From Serinicoccus sediminis (lineage in GTDB: Bacteria; Actinomycetota; Actinomycetes; Actinomycetales; Dermatophilaceae), in assembly GCF_004153545.1 (NCBI RefSeq), contig NZ_SDVA01000007.1, positions 124,001 through 188,000 on the forward strand: DNA of 64,000 bases. Reading direction: 5' to 3'. The translations under genes were made by a program, and so were the position numbers. Under the pieces are notes generated by a model, which made no database searches, was not told the origin of the DNA, and saw only the letters and a program-made list of their open reading frames with translations. Positions within the stretch are counted from its first letter, which is position 1, and each line of letters starts with the position of its first letter. Positions 1 to 7,321 of the stretch are shown here, piece by piece.

Positions 1-1205
1 GAGCGCTCCAGCGCCTGCTGCCGGGTACGCCCGGTGACGATGAGCTTGGCGAGCATCGAGTCGAACTGACCGGCCACGGTGTCGCCCTCGACGACGCCGG
101 AGTCCAGGCGCACCCCCGGGCCCGACGGCGGCCGGAAGACCGTCGCGGTGCCCGGCGCCGGGAGGAAGTCACGGCCCGCGTCCTCGGCGTTGAGCCGGAA
201 CTCGAACGAGTGCGCCACCGGTGCGGGGTCGTCGTAGCCCAGCTCCTCGCCGTCGGCGATGCGGAACTGCTCACGGACGAGGTCGACGCCGGTGACCTCC
301 TCGGTCACCGGGTGCTCCACCTGCAGCCGGGTGTTGACCTCCAGGAAGGAGATGTCGCCCTCGGGGCCGACGAGGAACTCGCAGGTGCCGGCGCCGACGT
401 AGCCCGCCTTCTGCAGGATGGCCTTGCTCGCACGCACGAGCTCGGCGTGCTGTTCCTCGCTCAGGAAGGGCGCCGGGGCCTCCTCGACGAGCTTCTGGTT
501 GCGGCGCTGCAGCGAGCAGTCCCGCGTGGAGACGACGACGACGTTGCCGTGCTGGTCGGCCAGGCACTGGGTCTCGACGTGCCGGGGACGGTCGAGGAAG
601 CGCTCGACGAAGCACTCGCCACGCCCGAAGGCGGTGACCGCCTCGCGGACCGCGGAGTCGAACAGGTCGGGGATCTCCTCCATCGTGCGGGCGACCTTGA
701 GCCCGCGGCCGCCACCCCCGTAGGCGGCTTTGATGGCGACCGGGAGCCCGTGCTCCTCGGCGAAGGCCACGACCTCGTCGGGTCCCTCGACGGGGTCGGT
801 GGTCCCGGGGACGAGCGGTGCCTCCGCCTCGAGCGCGATGTGCCGCGCCTTGACCTTGTCGCCGAGGGCGTCGATCGCCTCGGGGGAGGGGCCGATCCAG
901 GTCAGCCCGGCGTCCATGACGGCCTGGGCGAAGGACGCGTTCTCGGCGAGGAAGCCGTAGCCCGGGTGCACCGCGTCCGCGCCCGCCTGCCGCGCCACGT
1001 CGAGCAGCTTCTCCTGCACCAGGTAGGACTCGCCGGGGGTGGAACCGCCGAGGGAGTACGCCTCGTCGGCGACCTTGACGTGCAGGGCGTCGCGGTCGGG
1101 GTCGGCGTAGACCGCGACCGAGCCCAGGCCTGCGTCGCTGCAGGCGCGGGCGATGCGCACGGCGATCTCGCCCCGGTTGGCAATGAGGACCTTGCTGATC
1201 GGCAT
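1..1205 (-). CDS. Acyl-CoA carboxylase alpha subunit, biotin carboxylase part (3' end off window)
   Basis: Carboxylates biotin with ATP and bicarbonate, the first half-reaction of an acyl-CoA carboxylase complex. The 401 visible codons start [20 protein letters not shown], the typical biotin carboxylase N-terminus. They include the ATP-grasp loop GGGGRG, the catalytic-core stretch [10 protein letters not shown] and the lid motif [18 protein letters not shown]. The frame is open to the window edge, so a C-terminal biotin carrier domain is likely but not visible. A -10 box TAGGGT (1213-1218, minus strand) lies 7 nt before the ATG, so the mRNA is probably leaderless. The neighbouring acyl-CoA dehydrogenase and carboxyltransferase suggest a branched-chain acyl-CoA (leucine-type) pathway, which is inference; it could also be a general acetyl/propionyl-CoA enzyme. 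Confidence 0.92.
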   Translation of the reverse strand, partial: MPISKVLIANRGEIAVRIARACSDAGLGSVAVYADPDRDALHVKVADEAYSLGGSTPGESYLVQEKLLDVARQAGADAVHPGYGFLAENASFAQAVMDAGLTWIGPSPEAIDALGDKVKARHIALEAEAPLVPGTTDPVEGPDEVVAFAEEHGLPVAIKAAYGGGGRGLKVARTMEEIPDLFDSAVREAVTAFGRGECFVERFLDRPRHVETQCLADQHGNVVVVSTRDCSLQRRNQKLVEEAPAPFLSEEQHAELVRASKAILQKAGYVGAGTCEFLVGPEGDISFLEVNTRLQVEHPVTEEVTGVDLVREQFRIADGEELGYDDPAPVAHSFEFRLNAEDAGRDFLPAPGTATVFRPPSGPGVRLDSGVVEGDTVAGQFDSMLAKLIVTGRTRQQALER

Positions 1206-1280
1206 GGGGGTCACCCTAGCCCGAGAGGTATGCCGTCGGCGCCAGGCAGCGCGGGGGCCCTGGGCTCGCCTGGACGAGGG

Positions 1281-1667
1281 TCAGGAGAGGCGCGCGACGT
1301 CCTCGGCGCAGCGCTGCTCCAGCTCGTCGAGCTCCCGCAGGCTGTCCTCGATGTCGCGGCGGCGCCGCTCCAGGTCCTGGCGACGGTCGCCGATCTGGGA
1401 CAGCAGGTAGCGCAGCTGCCCCACCTCCCCGGGCTGGTCGTCGTACATGTCGAGGATGGTCGCGATCTCCTCGAGGGAGAAGCCGAGCCGGCGTCCCCGC
1501 AGGATGAGCGCCAGACGGGTGCGCTCGCGGCGGTGGTAGATGCGCCGCTGGCCCTCCCGGTCCGGCGCGAGCAGCCCCAGGTGCTCGTAGTGCCGCAGCG
1601 CCCGGTGGGTGACGTCGTAGTCGTCAGCCATCTGGGCGATGGTCCACGTCGTCGTGGTCTCGGTCAC
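1281..1667 (-). CDS. MerR-family regulator, LiuR-like
   Basis: A 128-residue MerR-type transcription factor starting at GTG. It has an N-terminal winged helix-turn-helix (TIAQMADDYDVTHRALRHYE, about residues 9-28), the wing with REGQRRIYHRRER, and a long C-terminal coiled-coil region (about 75-125) for dimerisation. No cysteine cluster is visible, so a metal sensor is unlikely. It lies between the biotin carboxylase and a divergent acyl-CoA dehydrogenase. A 14-bp inverted repeat sits in the intergenic space, which fits a regulator of acyl-CoA or branched-chain amino-acid breakdown like the LiuR group. The effector is not known from sequence. Confidence 0.88.
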   Translation of the reverse strand: MTETTTTWTIAQMADDYDVTHRALRHYEHLGLLAPDREGQRRIYHRRERTRLALILRGRRLGFSLEEIATILDMYDDQPGEVGQLRYLLSQIGDRRQDLERRRRDIEDSLRELDELEQRCAEDVARLS

Positions 1668-1697
1668 GGTGCTTGTCCTAACGTCAAGGTGTCGCGC

Positions 1698-1737
1698 CCA
1701 TCCTGCTTGACCTTGGCGTCAACGTCAAGCAGGATGG
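1698..1737. promoter_or_regulatory. Palindromic operator between the MerR gene and acyl-CoA dehydrogenase
   Basis: Two perfect 14-bp arms (CCATCCTGCTTGAC at 1698-1711 and GTCAAGCAGGATGG at 1724-1737) flank a 12-nt centre CTTGGCGTCAAC that is itself roughly symmetric. A further CGTCAAG half-site lies at 1682-1688. The centre with its edges resembles the TTGACGT-N-ACGTCAA type of site known for MerR regulators of acyl-CoA catabolism. Binding by the adjacent MerR protein is inference. Read as RNA it could also form a hairpin in the acyl-CoA dehydrogenase leader. Confidence 0.7.
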
Positions 1738-1798
1738 TGAGGACGTCGGCGGGAGCTCCCGCCGCCACCGTCGAGCGCGAGCGAGGATGCGGACACCG

Positions 1799-2983
1799 AT
1801 GTTCGAACTGACCGAGGACCACGAGGAGTTCCGCGGCCTGGTCCGCGAGTTCGCGGAGGCGGAGGTCGCCCCGCACGTCGAGCAGTGGGACAAGGACGCG
1901 CACTTCCCCGACGAGCTGGTGCCCAAGATGGGGGAGCTGGGCCTGTTCGGGCTCAACGCCCCCGAGGAGTTCGGCGGCGCCGGCACCGAGCACGGCGGCT
2001 TCACCTACACCTGCCTGGCGATCGAGGAGCTGGGCCGCGTCGACCAGTCGGTCGGCATCACGCTCTCCGCCGGGGTGGGGCTGGGCATCAACCCGATCCT
2101 GTCCTACGGCACCCAGGAGCAGAAGGAGACCTACCTCCCCGACCTCCTGGCCGGTCGCACCCTCGCCGGCTTCGGCCTCACCGAGCCCGACGCCGGGTCC
2201 GACGCCGGCGCCAGCCGCACCAAGGCACGGCTCGAGGACGGTCACTGGGTCGTCGACGGGGCCAAGGCCTTCATCACCAACTCCGGCACCGACCTGACCT
2301 CGGTCGTCACGGTCACCGCCAAGACGGGCGAGACCGCGGACGGTCGGCCCGAGATCAGCGCCATCATGATCCCGGCCGGCACCGACGGGTTCGTCGTCGA
2401 GCCGTCCTACCGCAAGCTCGGGTGGCGCATCTCGGACACCCACGGGCTGACCTTCGAGGGATGCCGCGTCCCCGAGGACAACCTGCTCGGCCAGCGCGGG
2501 GAGGGCTTCCGGCAGTTCCTCAAGACGCTCGACGACGGCCGCGTCGCGATCTCCGCGCTCGCCGTCGGCTGCGCGCAGCGCATGCTGGAGGAGTGCACCG
2601 CCTACAGCCAGCAGCGGCAGGCCTTCGGGCGGCCGATCGCGGTCAACCAAGGAGTGTCCTTCCAGATCTCCGACCTGGCCGTGATGGTCGAGGCGGCCCG
2701 GCTGCTCACCTACAAGGCCGCCTGGCTCAAGGACGAGCAGGAGGCCGGGCGCCGCGGGGTGGCCGAGGTCAAGCAGGCCGCGGCGGTCGCCAAGCTCTAC
2801 TCCACCGAGGCCGCGGTCAGCTCGACGCGGATCGCCACGCAGATCTTCGGCGGCAACGGCTTCATGGAGGAGTACCCCGTGGCCCGCTTCTACCGGGATG
2901 CCAAGATCCTGGAGATCGGCGAGGGGACCTCCGAGGTCCAGCGCATGGTCATCGCCCGCGGCCTGGGCCTGCCCGCCCGCTGA
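1799..2983 (+). CDS. Acyl-CoA dehydrogenase
   Basis: A flavoprotein that oxidises acyl-CoA to the trans-2-enoyl-CoA and passes electrons to ETF. The 394 residues are the usual length. An N-terminal helical domain is followed by the central beta domain with FGLTEPDAGSDAG and FITNSGTD (flavin contact). The C-terminal helical domain has RQAFGRPIAVNQGVSFQ, the cofactor-binding QIFGGNGFMEEYPVARFYRD, and the final EGTSEVQRMVIAR that holds the usual catalytic glutamate. The ATG at 1799 (MFELTEDHEEF) matches family N-termini better than the in-frame ATG at 1787, which has GAGG directly against it. It is divergent from the MerR gene across the palindromic operator and is followed 55 bp later by the carboxyltransferase, so isovaleryl-CoA-type activity is plausible but unproven. 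Confidence 0.93.
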   Translation: MFELTEDHEEFRGLVREFAEAEVAPHVEQWDKDAHFPDELVPKMGELGLFGLNAPEEFGGAGTEHGGFTYTCLAIEELGRVDQSVGITLSAGVGLGINPILSYGTQEQKETYLPDLLAGRTLAGFGLTEPDAGSDAGASRTKARLEDGHWVVDGAKAFITNSGTDLTSVVTVTAKTGETADGRPEISAIMIPAGTDGFVVEPSYRKLGWRISDTHGLTFEGCRVPEDNLLGQRGEGFRQFLKTLDDGRVAISALAVGCAQRMLEECTAYSQQRQAFGRPIAVNQGVSFQISDLAVMVEAARLLTYKAAWLKDEQEAGRRGVAEVKQAAAVAKLYSTEAAVSSTRIATQIFGGNGFMEEYPVARFYRDAKILEIGEGTSEVQRMVIARGLGLPAR

Positions 2984-3038
2984 CGAGAACCTCGACCTCG
3001 ACCCACCGGGTCCCAGCACACGAGGAGGACGGACGTCC

Positions 3039-4604
3039 ATGAGCAGCAGCGCGGCCGACACCCCCGGCGACCCGCGGGTCGCGGACCTGCGCGAGCGCCT
3101 CGACACGGCCTACCGCGCCTCGGCGGAGCCCAGCGAGCGGGCCCGCGCCAAGCTCGACTCCCAGAACAAGCTCTACGTCCGTGAGCGGATCGCCCTGCTC
3201 TTCGACGAGGGGACCTTCGTCGAGGACGGCCGGTATGCGAACGCGACGGCGGGCGCGCTCCCGGCGGACGGCGTCGTGACCGGTCGGGGTGAGGTGGACG
3301 GGCGGGCGGCGATCGTCGTCGCCAACGACCCCACGGTCAAGGCGGGGTCGTGGGGCGCGCGCACCGTGGAGAAGATCATCCGGGCGACCGAGGCGGCCCT
3401 GCGCGAGGAGCTGCCGATCTTCTGGTTCGTCGACTCCGCCGGTGCCCGCATCACCGACCAGGTCGACCTGTTCCCGGGCCGGCGCGGCGCGGGCCGGATC
3501 TTCCACAACCAGGTCGCGCTGTCCGGCAAGGTGCCGCAGATCTGCTGCCTCTTCGGGCCGAGCGCCGCCGGCGGCGCCTACATCCCCAGCTTCACCGACA
3601 TCGTCATCATGGTCGAGGGGAACGCGTCGATGTACCTCGGCAGCCCGCGGATGGCCGAGATGGTGGTGGGGGAGACGGTGTCGCTGGAGGAGATGGGCGG
3701 CGCGCGCATGCACTGCACGGTGTCCGGGGTGGGGGACCTGCTCGCCGCCGACGACACCGAGGCGATCGAGCTCGCCCGGCACTTCTTCTCCTACCTGCCC
3801 GAGTCGTGGCGCGCACCCGTCCCCGCCTACGAGGGCGAGGAGCCCGCGCGGCCGCTGGGGCGGCACACCGTGCCCGAGGCGGAGTCGGTGCCCTTCGACG
3901 TGCACGACGTCATCGAGGGCCTGGTCGACGACGACAGCTTCTTCGAGGTCAAGCCGCTCTTCGCCGCCGAGCTCGTGGTGGGTCTGGGACGTGTGGACGG
4001 GCAGACCGTCGGCATCGTCGCCAACAACTCGGCGGTCAAGGGCGGGGTGCTCTTCACCGACTCGGCCGACAAGGCCGCCCGCTTCATCTGGCTGTGCGAC
4101 GCGTACGGCATCCCGCTGCTCTACCTCGCCGACGTGCCGGGCTTCATGATCGGCTCCGAGGTGGAGCGCGGCGGGATCATCCGGCACGGCGCCAAGATGG
4201 TCTCGGCCGTCTCCGAGGCGACGGTGCCGCAGCTGTGCGTCGTGCTCCGCAAGGCCTACGGGGCCGGGCTCTACGCCATGGGTGGGCCGGGCTTCGGGCC
4301 GGAGGCGACGATCGCGCTGCCCACCGCGCGGATCGCGGTCATGGGCCCGGAGGCGGCGGTGAACGCGGTCTACGCCAACAAGATCGCCGAGATCCAGGAC
4401 GCGCGGGAGCGCCAGGAGTTCATCGACGCCCGCCGCGCCGAGTACCTCGAGGACGTCGACCTCGAGCGGCTCGCCGCTGACCTCGTCATCGACGCGATCA
4501 CCGAGCCCGAGGACCTGCGCGCCGAGGTCGTCCACCGGCTGCGGTACGCCGCCCGCCGGGACCGGCACTTCTCCACCCGCCACCGCAGCATCCCCCCGGT
4601 CTGA
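3039..4604 (+). CDS. Acyl-CoA carboxylase beta subunit (carboxyltransferase)
   Basis: Transfers the carboxyl group from carboxybiotin to an acyl-CoA and partners the alpha subunit at the left edge. The 521 residues show the two crotonase-like halves of the family. The N half has FWFVDSAGARITDQVDLFPG and FGPSAAGGAYIPSFTD; the C half has GILFTDSADKAARFI-like and YLADVPGFMIGSEVERGGII stretches and KAYGAGLYAMGGPGF. The start at 3039 has a good ribosome site (GAGGAGG, 3022-3028). It is probably co-transcribed with the acyl-CoA dehydrogenase, and its stop overlaps the next start by one base (TGATG). The DLFPGRRGAGRIF stretch is reminiscent of methylcrotonyl/geranyl-CoA-type subunits, but substrate choice cannot be settled by eye. 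Confidence 0.92.
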   Translation: MSSSAADTPGDPRVADLRERLDTAYRASAEPSERARAKLDSQNKLYVRERIALLFDEGTFVEDGRYANATAGALPADGVVTGRGEVDGRAAIVVANDPTVKAGSWGARTVEKIIRATEAALREELPIFWFVDSAGARITDQVDLFPGRRGAGRIFHNQVALSGKVPQICCLFGPSAAGGAYIPSFTDIVIMVEGNASMYLGSPRMAEMVVGETVSLEEMGGARMHCTVSGVGDLLAADDTEAIELARHFFSYLPESWRAPVPAYEGEEPARPLGRHTVPEAESVPFDVHDVIEGLVDDDSFFEVKPLFAAELVVGLGRVDGQTVGIVANNSAVKGGVLFTDSADKAARFIWLCDAYGIPLLYLADVPGFMIGSEVERGGIIRHGAKMVSAVSEATVPQLCVVLRKAYGAGLYAMGGPGFGPEATIALPTARIAVMGPEAAVNAVYANKIAEIQDARERQEFIDARRAEYLEDVDLERLAADLVIDAITEPEDLRAEVVHRLRYAARRDRHFSTRHRSIPPV

Positions 4605-4852
4605 TGGCCACCGGTCGTGGGCCCGCCGCCCCCGCGTGGGCGCTGGCAGGGGCGGGCGCGCTGGCGGTGCTGGGCGGCGTCCTCCTGTGGCTCAGCACGC
4701 CCCGGAGCTTCGGGTGGTTCGTGTACGACGACGTCGTGCCGAGCTTCCCCGTCCAGTGGCAGGAGGTCGTCGGGCCGATCGTCATCTGCGTGGGCGCGGT
4801 GCTCCTGGCCCTCGGCAGCTACCTGCTGGGTCGGCGGTCCCGAGCGGGTTGA
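4604..4852 (+). CDS. Small two-helix membrane protein, unknown
   Basis: An 82-residue protein whose ATG shares one base with the upstream stop codon, so translation is probably coupled. Two hydrophobic segments are visible, about residues 11-30 (WALAGAGALAVLGGVLLWLS) and 54-75 (VVGPIVICVGAVLLALGSYLL). They are joined by an aromatic loop (FGWFVYDDVVPSFPVQW) and followed by a short basic tail. No catalytic motif is visible and I do not recognise a family. Its position at the end of the acyl-CoA operon may be incidental. Confidence 0.7.
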   Translation: MATGRGPAAPAWALAGAGALAVLGGVLLWLSTPRSFGWFVYDDVVPSFPVQWQEVVGPIVICVGAVLLALGSYLLGRRSRAG

Positions 4853-4860
4853 CCTCGCTG

Positions 4861-4895
4861 CATACCTAACAAAGTCGTTAAGTATGCGGTAGGGT
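4861..4895 (+). promoter_or_regulatory. Operator and -10 box of the ArsR-family gene
   Basis: CATACCTAAC (4861-4870) and GTTAAGTATG (4877-4886) form a 10-bp inverted repeat with one mismatch around AAAGTC. It is followed at once by a -10 box TAGGGT (4890-4895), 7 nt before the ATG. An AT-rich palindrome overlapping the promoter is what an autoregulated ArsR repressor needs. Binding is inferred. Confidence 0.72.
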
Positions 4896-4902
4896 GGGCG
4901 CC

Positions 4903-5232
4903 ATGTCCTCCCTCGACGCGGTGGTCGGCGCCATCGCCAGCGAGCCCCGCCGCCGGGTGGTCGAGCACCTGGCCGACGGGCCCGCCACCGTGAGCGCGCT
5001 GGCCGAGGTGCTCGGGATGAGCGTGCCCGGCACGATGCGCCACGTGGACCGCCTGGCGGAGGCGGGGATCGTCCTCCGGACCAAGGCCGGACGCGTCGTC
5101 ACCGTCGAGCTGGTGCCCGGCAGCCTGGACCCCCTGGCGACCTGGGCCCTGCAGCACCGCCTCTTCTGGGGCAACCACCTGGACCGCCTGGCAGGTCACC
5201 TGGCAGGTCCCACCGACAGGAGCGAGCCATGA
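4903..5232 (+). CDS. ArsR-family winged-helix regulator
   Basis: A 109-residue regulator with a winged-helix fold. The recognition region is ALAEVLGMSVPGTMRHVDRLAEAG (about residues 29-52) and the beta-wing is VLRTKAGRVVTVEL. The C-terminal WALQHRLFWGNHLDRL motif is typical of ArsR proteins paired with SRPBCC/AHSA1 partners, and metal-binding cysteines are absent. The ATG at 4903 is preferred to an upstream GTG because TAGGGT sits 7 nt before it (leaderless). The stop overlaps the next gene as ATGA. It most likely represses its own two-gene operon; the inducing ligand is unknown. Confidence 0.9.
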   Translation: MSSLDAVVGAIASEPRRRVVEHLADGPATVSALAEVLGMSVPGTMRHVDRLAEAGIVLRTKAGRVVTVELVPGSLDPLATWALQHRLFWGNHLDRLAGHLAGPTDRSEP

Positions 5233-5657
5233 GCGACAGCACCGTCACCGTCACGCGGGTCGTCCCGGCCGACGCCGACCGGGCCTTCCGGGCGTGGATG
5301 GACCCCGCCGAGCTGGCCCGGTGGTGGTGGCCGCAGTGGCCGGACACGACCTACGAGGTCGACGCCCGCCAGGGCGGGCGGCTGCGCATCACGGCCCCCT
5401 CCGCCGGGGTGGGCGTGGAGGGGGCCTTCCTCGAGCACGATCCCCCGCGCCGGTTCGTCATGACCTGGACCTGGGTGGACGACCCGGCTGCCGGCGTGCC
5501 CGCGGACGCCGCGGTGGACACGGTCGAGGTCACCTTCACCCCGGGCGACGGGGGCACCGAGGTGACCGTGCGGCATACCTCGAGCGGGCACGACGGCGGC
5601 GACGAACAGGGCTGGAACGACGTGCTGGACCGGCTGCCCGGGCACCTGGCGAGCTGA
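5229..5657 (+). CDS. SRPBCC (AHSA1-like) domain protein
   Basis: A 142-residue single-domain START/SRPBCC protein. It begins with the family pattern VTRVVPADADRAFRAWMDPAELARWWWP and continues through the beta-sheet with GGRLRITAP and VEGAFLEHDPPRRFVMTW. It ends with the long C-terminal helix EQGWNDVLDRLPGHL that closes the ligand cavity. It overlaps the ArsR gene by 4 nt (ATGA), a very common pairing in Actinobacteria. Such proteins bind small hydrophobic molecules, and no enzymatic activity can be claimed. Confidence 0.9.
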   Translation: MSDSTVTVTRVVPADADRAFRAWMDPAELARWWWPQWPDTTYEVDARQGGRLRITAPSAGVGVEGAFLEHDPPRRFVMTWTWVDDPAAGVPADAAVDTVEVTFTPGDGGTEVTVRHTSSGHDGGDEQGWNDVLDRLPGHLAS

Positions 5658-5740
5658 CCCTCGGGCACCGAGGCCCGGCTGGGCCCGAGGGCGTGGCCGC
5701 GGGGTCGGGAGCGGTCCGACTCCCGCGGCGTCGACCTTGT

Positions 5741-5746
5741 TAGCCT
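5741..5746 (+). promoter_or_regulatory. -10 box of the deacetylase-sulfotransferase gene
   Basis: TAGCCT lies 6 nt upstream of the ATG at 5753. This is the spacing expected for a leaderless transcript. No convincing -35 box is visible. Confidence 0.55.
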
Positions 5747-5752
5747 CCCGGC

Positions 5753-7294
5753 ATGCTCTCCACCCGTCGACAGGCCCCCGGGGGCACCCCCGGCACGGCA
5801 GGACTGCGCAGGCGTGCCCGCACGGGAGCGCGACGGGTCGCCCAGGCGTTCTCCCGGCCGGTGACCTACGTCGTCGCACCGCACCCGGACGACGAGACCC
5901 TGCGGCTCGCCTCCTACATCCCGTGGCTCTGCGCCCGCACCCAGCACCCGGTCGTCCTGGTCGCCGTCAGCGACGGCGGTGCCTCCCGGCGGGCGGAGCT
6001 CAAGGGGTGGACCCCGGCCTACGAGAGGGAGTTCCGCCGGTCCGAGCAGGCCGCCGCGTGGTCGGCCCTGACGGCGGGCGCGGGGCACATCGTCCGGCTC
6101 GGGCTCCCGGACGGCGGCGTCCAGGCGGAGGAGGTCGGCCGGGCGCTGAAGAAGCTGGACCGCCGCGGGGCGCGGTGGGTCGTCGCGGCCCACCCCGACG
6201 ACGACCACCCGGACCACCGCGCGGTCGTCGAGGCGGTGCAGGGGCTCGGGGCCCGGACCGTGCGGTTCAGCCTGGGCACCCTCATGTCCGGCGAGGCCTC
6301 CGTCTACCGGCCGACCCGCAGCAGCGAGGACCAGATCCAGATCGCCGTGGCCGCCTACGAGAACTTCGGCCGGCAGTCCGTCAAGGACGAGTTCTCGGCC
6401 CTGCGCAGGCTGGGCTACGTGAGCCGCGTCGTCTCCCGGTCGATGGAGCCCGCCGCGGCGGCGCCCCGCCCGCAGCCGCCGGCGGAGCCGGCACGTGCCG
6501 CCGCCTCTGAGCCGGCGCCCGCTGCCACCGCCGAGCCCTCGCCCCCGGCGCCGGCCCCGCCCATCTTCGTCCTGGGCAACCAGAAGTCGGGGAGCACGGC
6601 GATCGCCAGCCTGCTGGCCGAGTGCATCGGCGGGAAGGCCTCGCTGGACGTGCTCTACCAGACCCGCACCCGGCTGGCCGACCTGCTGGGGCAGGAGGAC
6701 GCGGTCGCCACGCTGGCGCAGCGCCGGCCCAAGGTCTTCGCCGCGGACGTGGTGAAGGACAACGACGTCATCTTCCTGCTGCCCTCGCTGCGGGCGGCGT
6801 TCCCGGACGCCCAGGTGGTCTTCGTCGTCCGCGACCCCCGGGACAACATCAGGAGCATCCTCAACCGGGTGGACCTGCCCGGGTCGCAGGCGGACCTCAC
6901 CGCGGACCAGTACGACGACCTGAGGGAGCGGCTGCCCGGGTGGTACCCCATCCTCACCAACGCGGGGATGGCCACCGGGCCCAGGCAGTACGTGGAGGCA
7001 CTGGCGGACCGGTGGGTGCGCGCCGCACAGGCCTACGTCGACGCCGCCGAGCACCTGACGCTGCTGCGCTACGAGGACTTCTGCGCCGACAAGCGCGGGA
7101 GCATCGAGGCGCTGGCCCGGTCCCTGGAGCGACCGGTCGTGCACGACATCACCGGCTCGCAGGACCGGCAGTTCCAGCCCCGCGGAGACCGCGAGGTCAC
7201 CCCCGCGGCGTTCTTCGGCGAGGACAACCTGCGGCGGATCGAGCACACCTGCCGCGCCCTGATGTCCCGCTTCGGCTACCCGACGACCGACTGA
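5753..7294 (+). CDS. PIG-L deacetylase fused to a sulfotransferase
   Basis: A 513-residue two-domain protein. Residues about 36-228 are a PIG-L/LmbE-type zinc N-deacetylase, with APHPDDE (42-48) and AAHPDDDHPDH (145-155) as metal ligands. A Pro/Ala linker covers about 231-270. Residues 271-513 look like a PAPS-dependent sulfotransferase: GNQKSGSTAI (275-284) resembles the 5'-phosphosulfate loop and VVFVVRDPRDNIRSIL the 3'-phosphate site. The order of activities recalls animal heparan N-deacetylase/N-sulfotransferase, though built on a different deacetylase fold. A surface glycan or amino-sugar glycoside substrate is inference. No signal peptide is visible, so it probably acts in the cytosol. 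Confidence 0.85.
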   Translation: MLSTRRQAPGGTPGTAGLRRRARTGARRVAQAFSRPVTYVVAPHPDDETLRLASYIPWLCARTQHPVVLVAVSDGGASRRAELKGWTPAYEREFRRSEQAAAWSALTAGAGHIVRLGLPDGGVQAEEVGRALKKLDRRGARWVVAAHPDDDHPDHRAVVEAVQGLGARTVRFSLGTLMSGEASVYRPTRSSEDQIQIAVAAYENFGRQSVKDEFSALRRLGYVSRVVSRSMEPAAAAPRPQPPAEPARAAASEPAPAATAEPSPPAPAPPIFVLGNQKSGSTAIASLLAECIGGKASLDVLYQTRTRLADLLGQEDAVATLAQRRPKVFAADVVKDNDVIFLLPSLRAAFPDAQVVFVVRDPRDNIRSILNRVDLPGSQADLTADQYDDLRERLPGWYPILTNAGMATGPRQYVEALADRWVRAAQAYVDAAEHLTLLRYEDFCADKRGSIEALARSLERPVVHDITGSQDRQFQPRGDREVTPAAFFGEDNLRRIEHTCRALMSRFGYPTTD

Positions 7295-7321
7295 CGACCC
7301 GGCCCGCGGGGGCGCCGCGCC

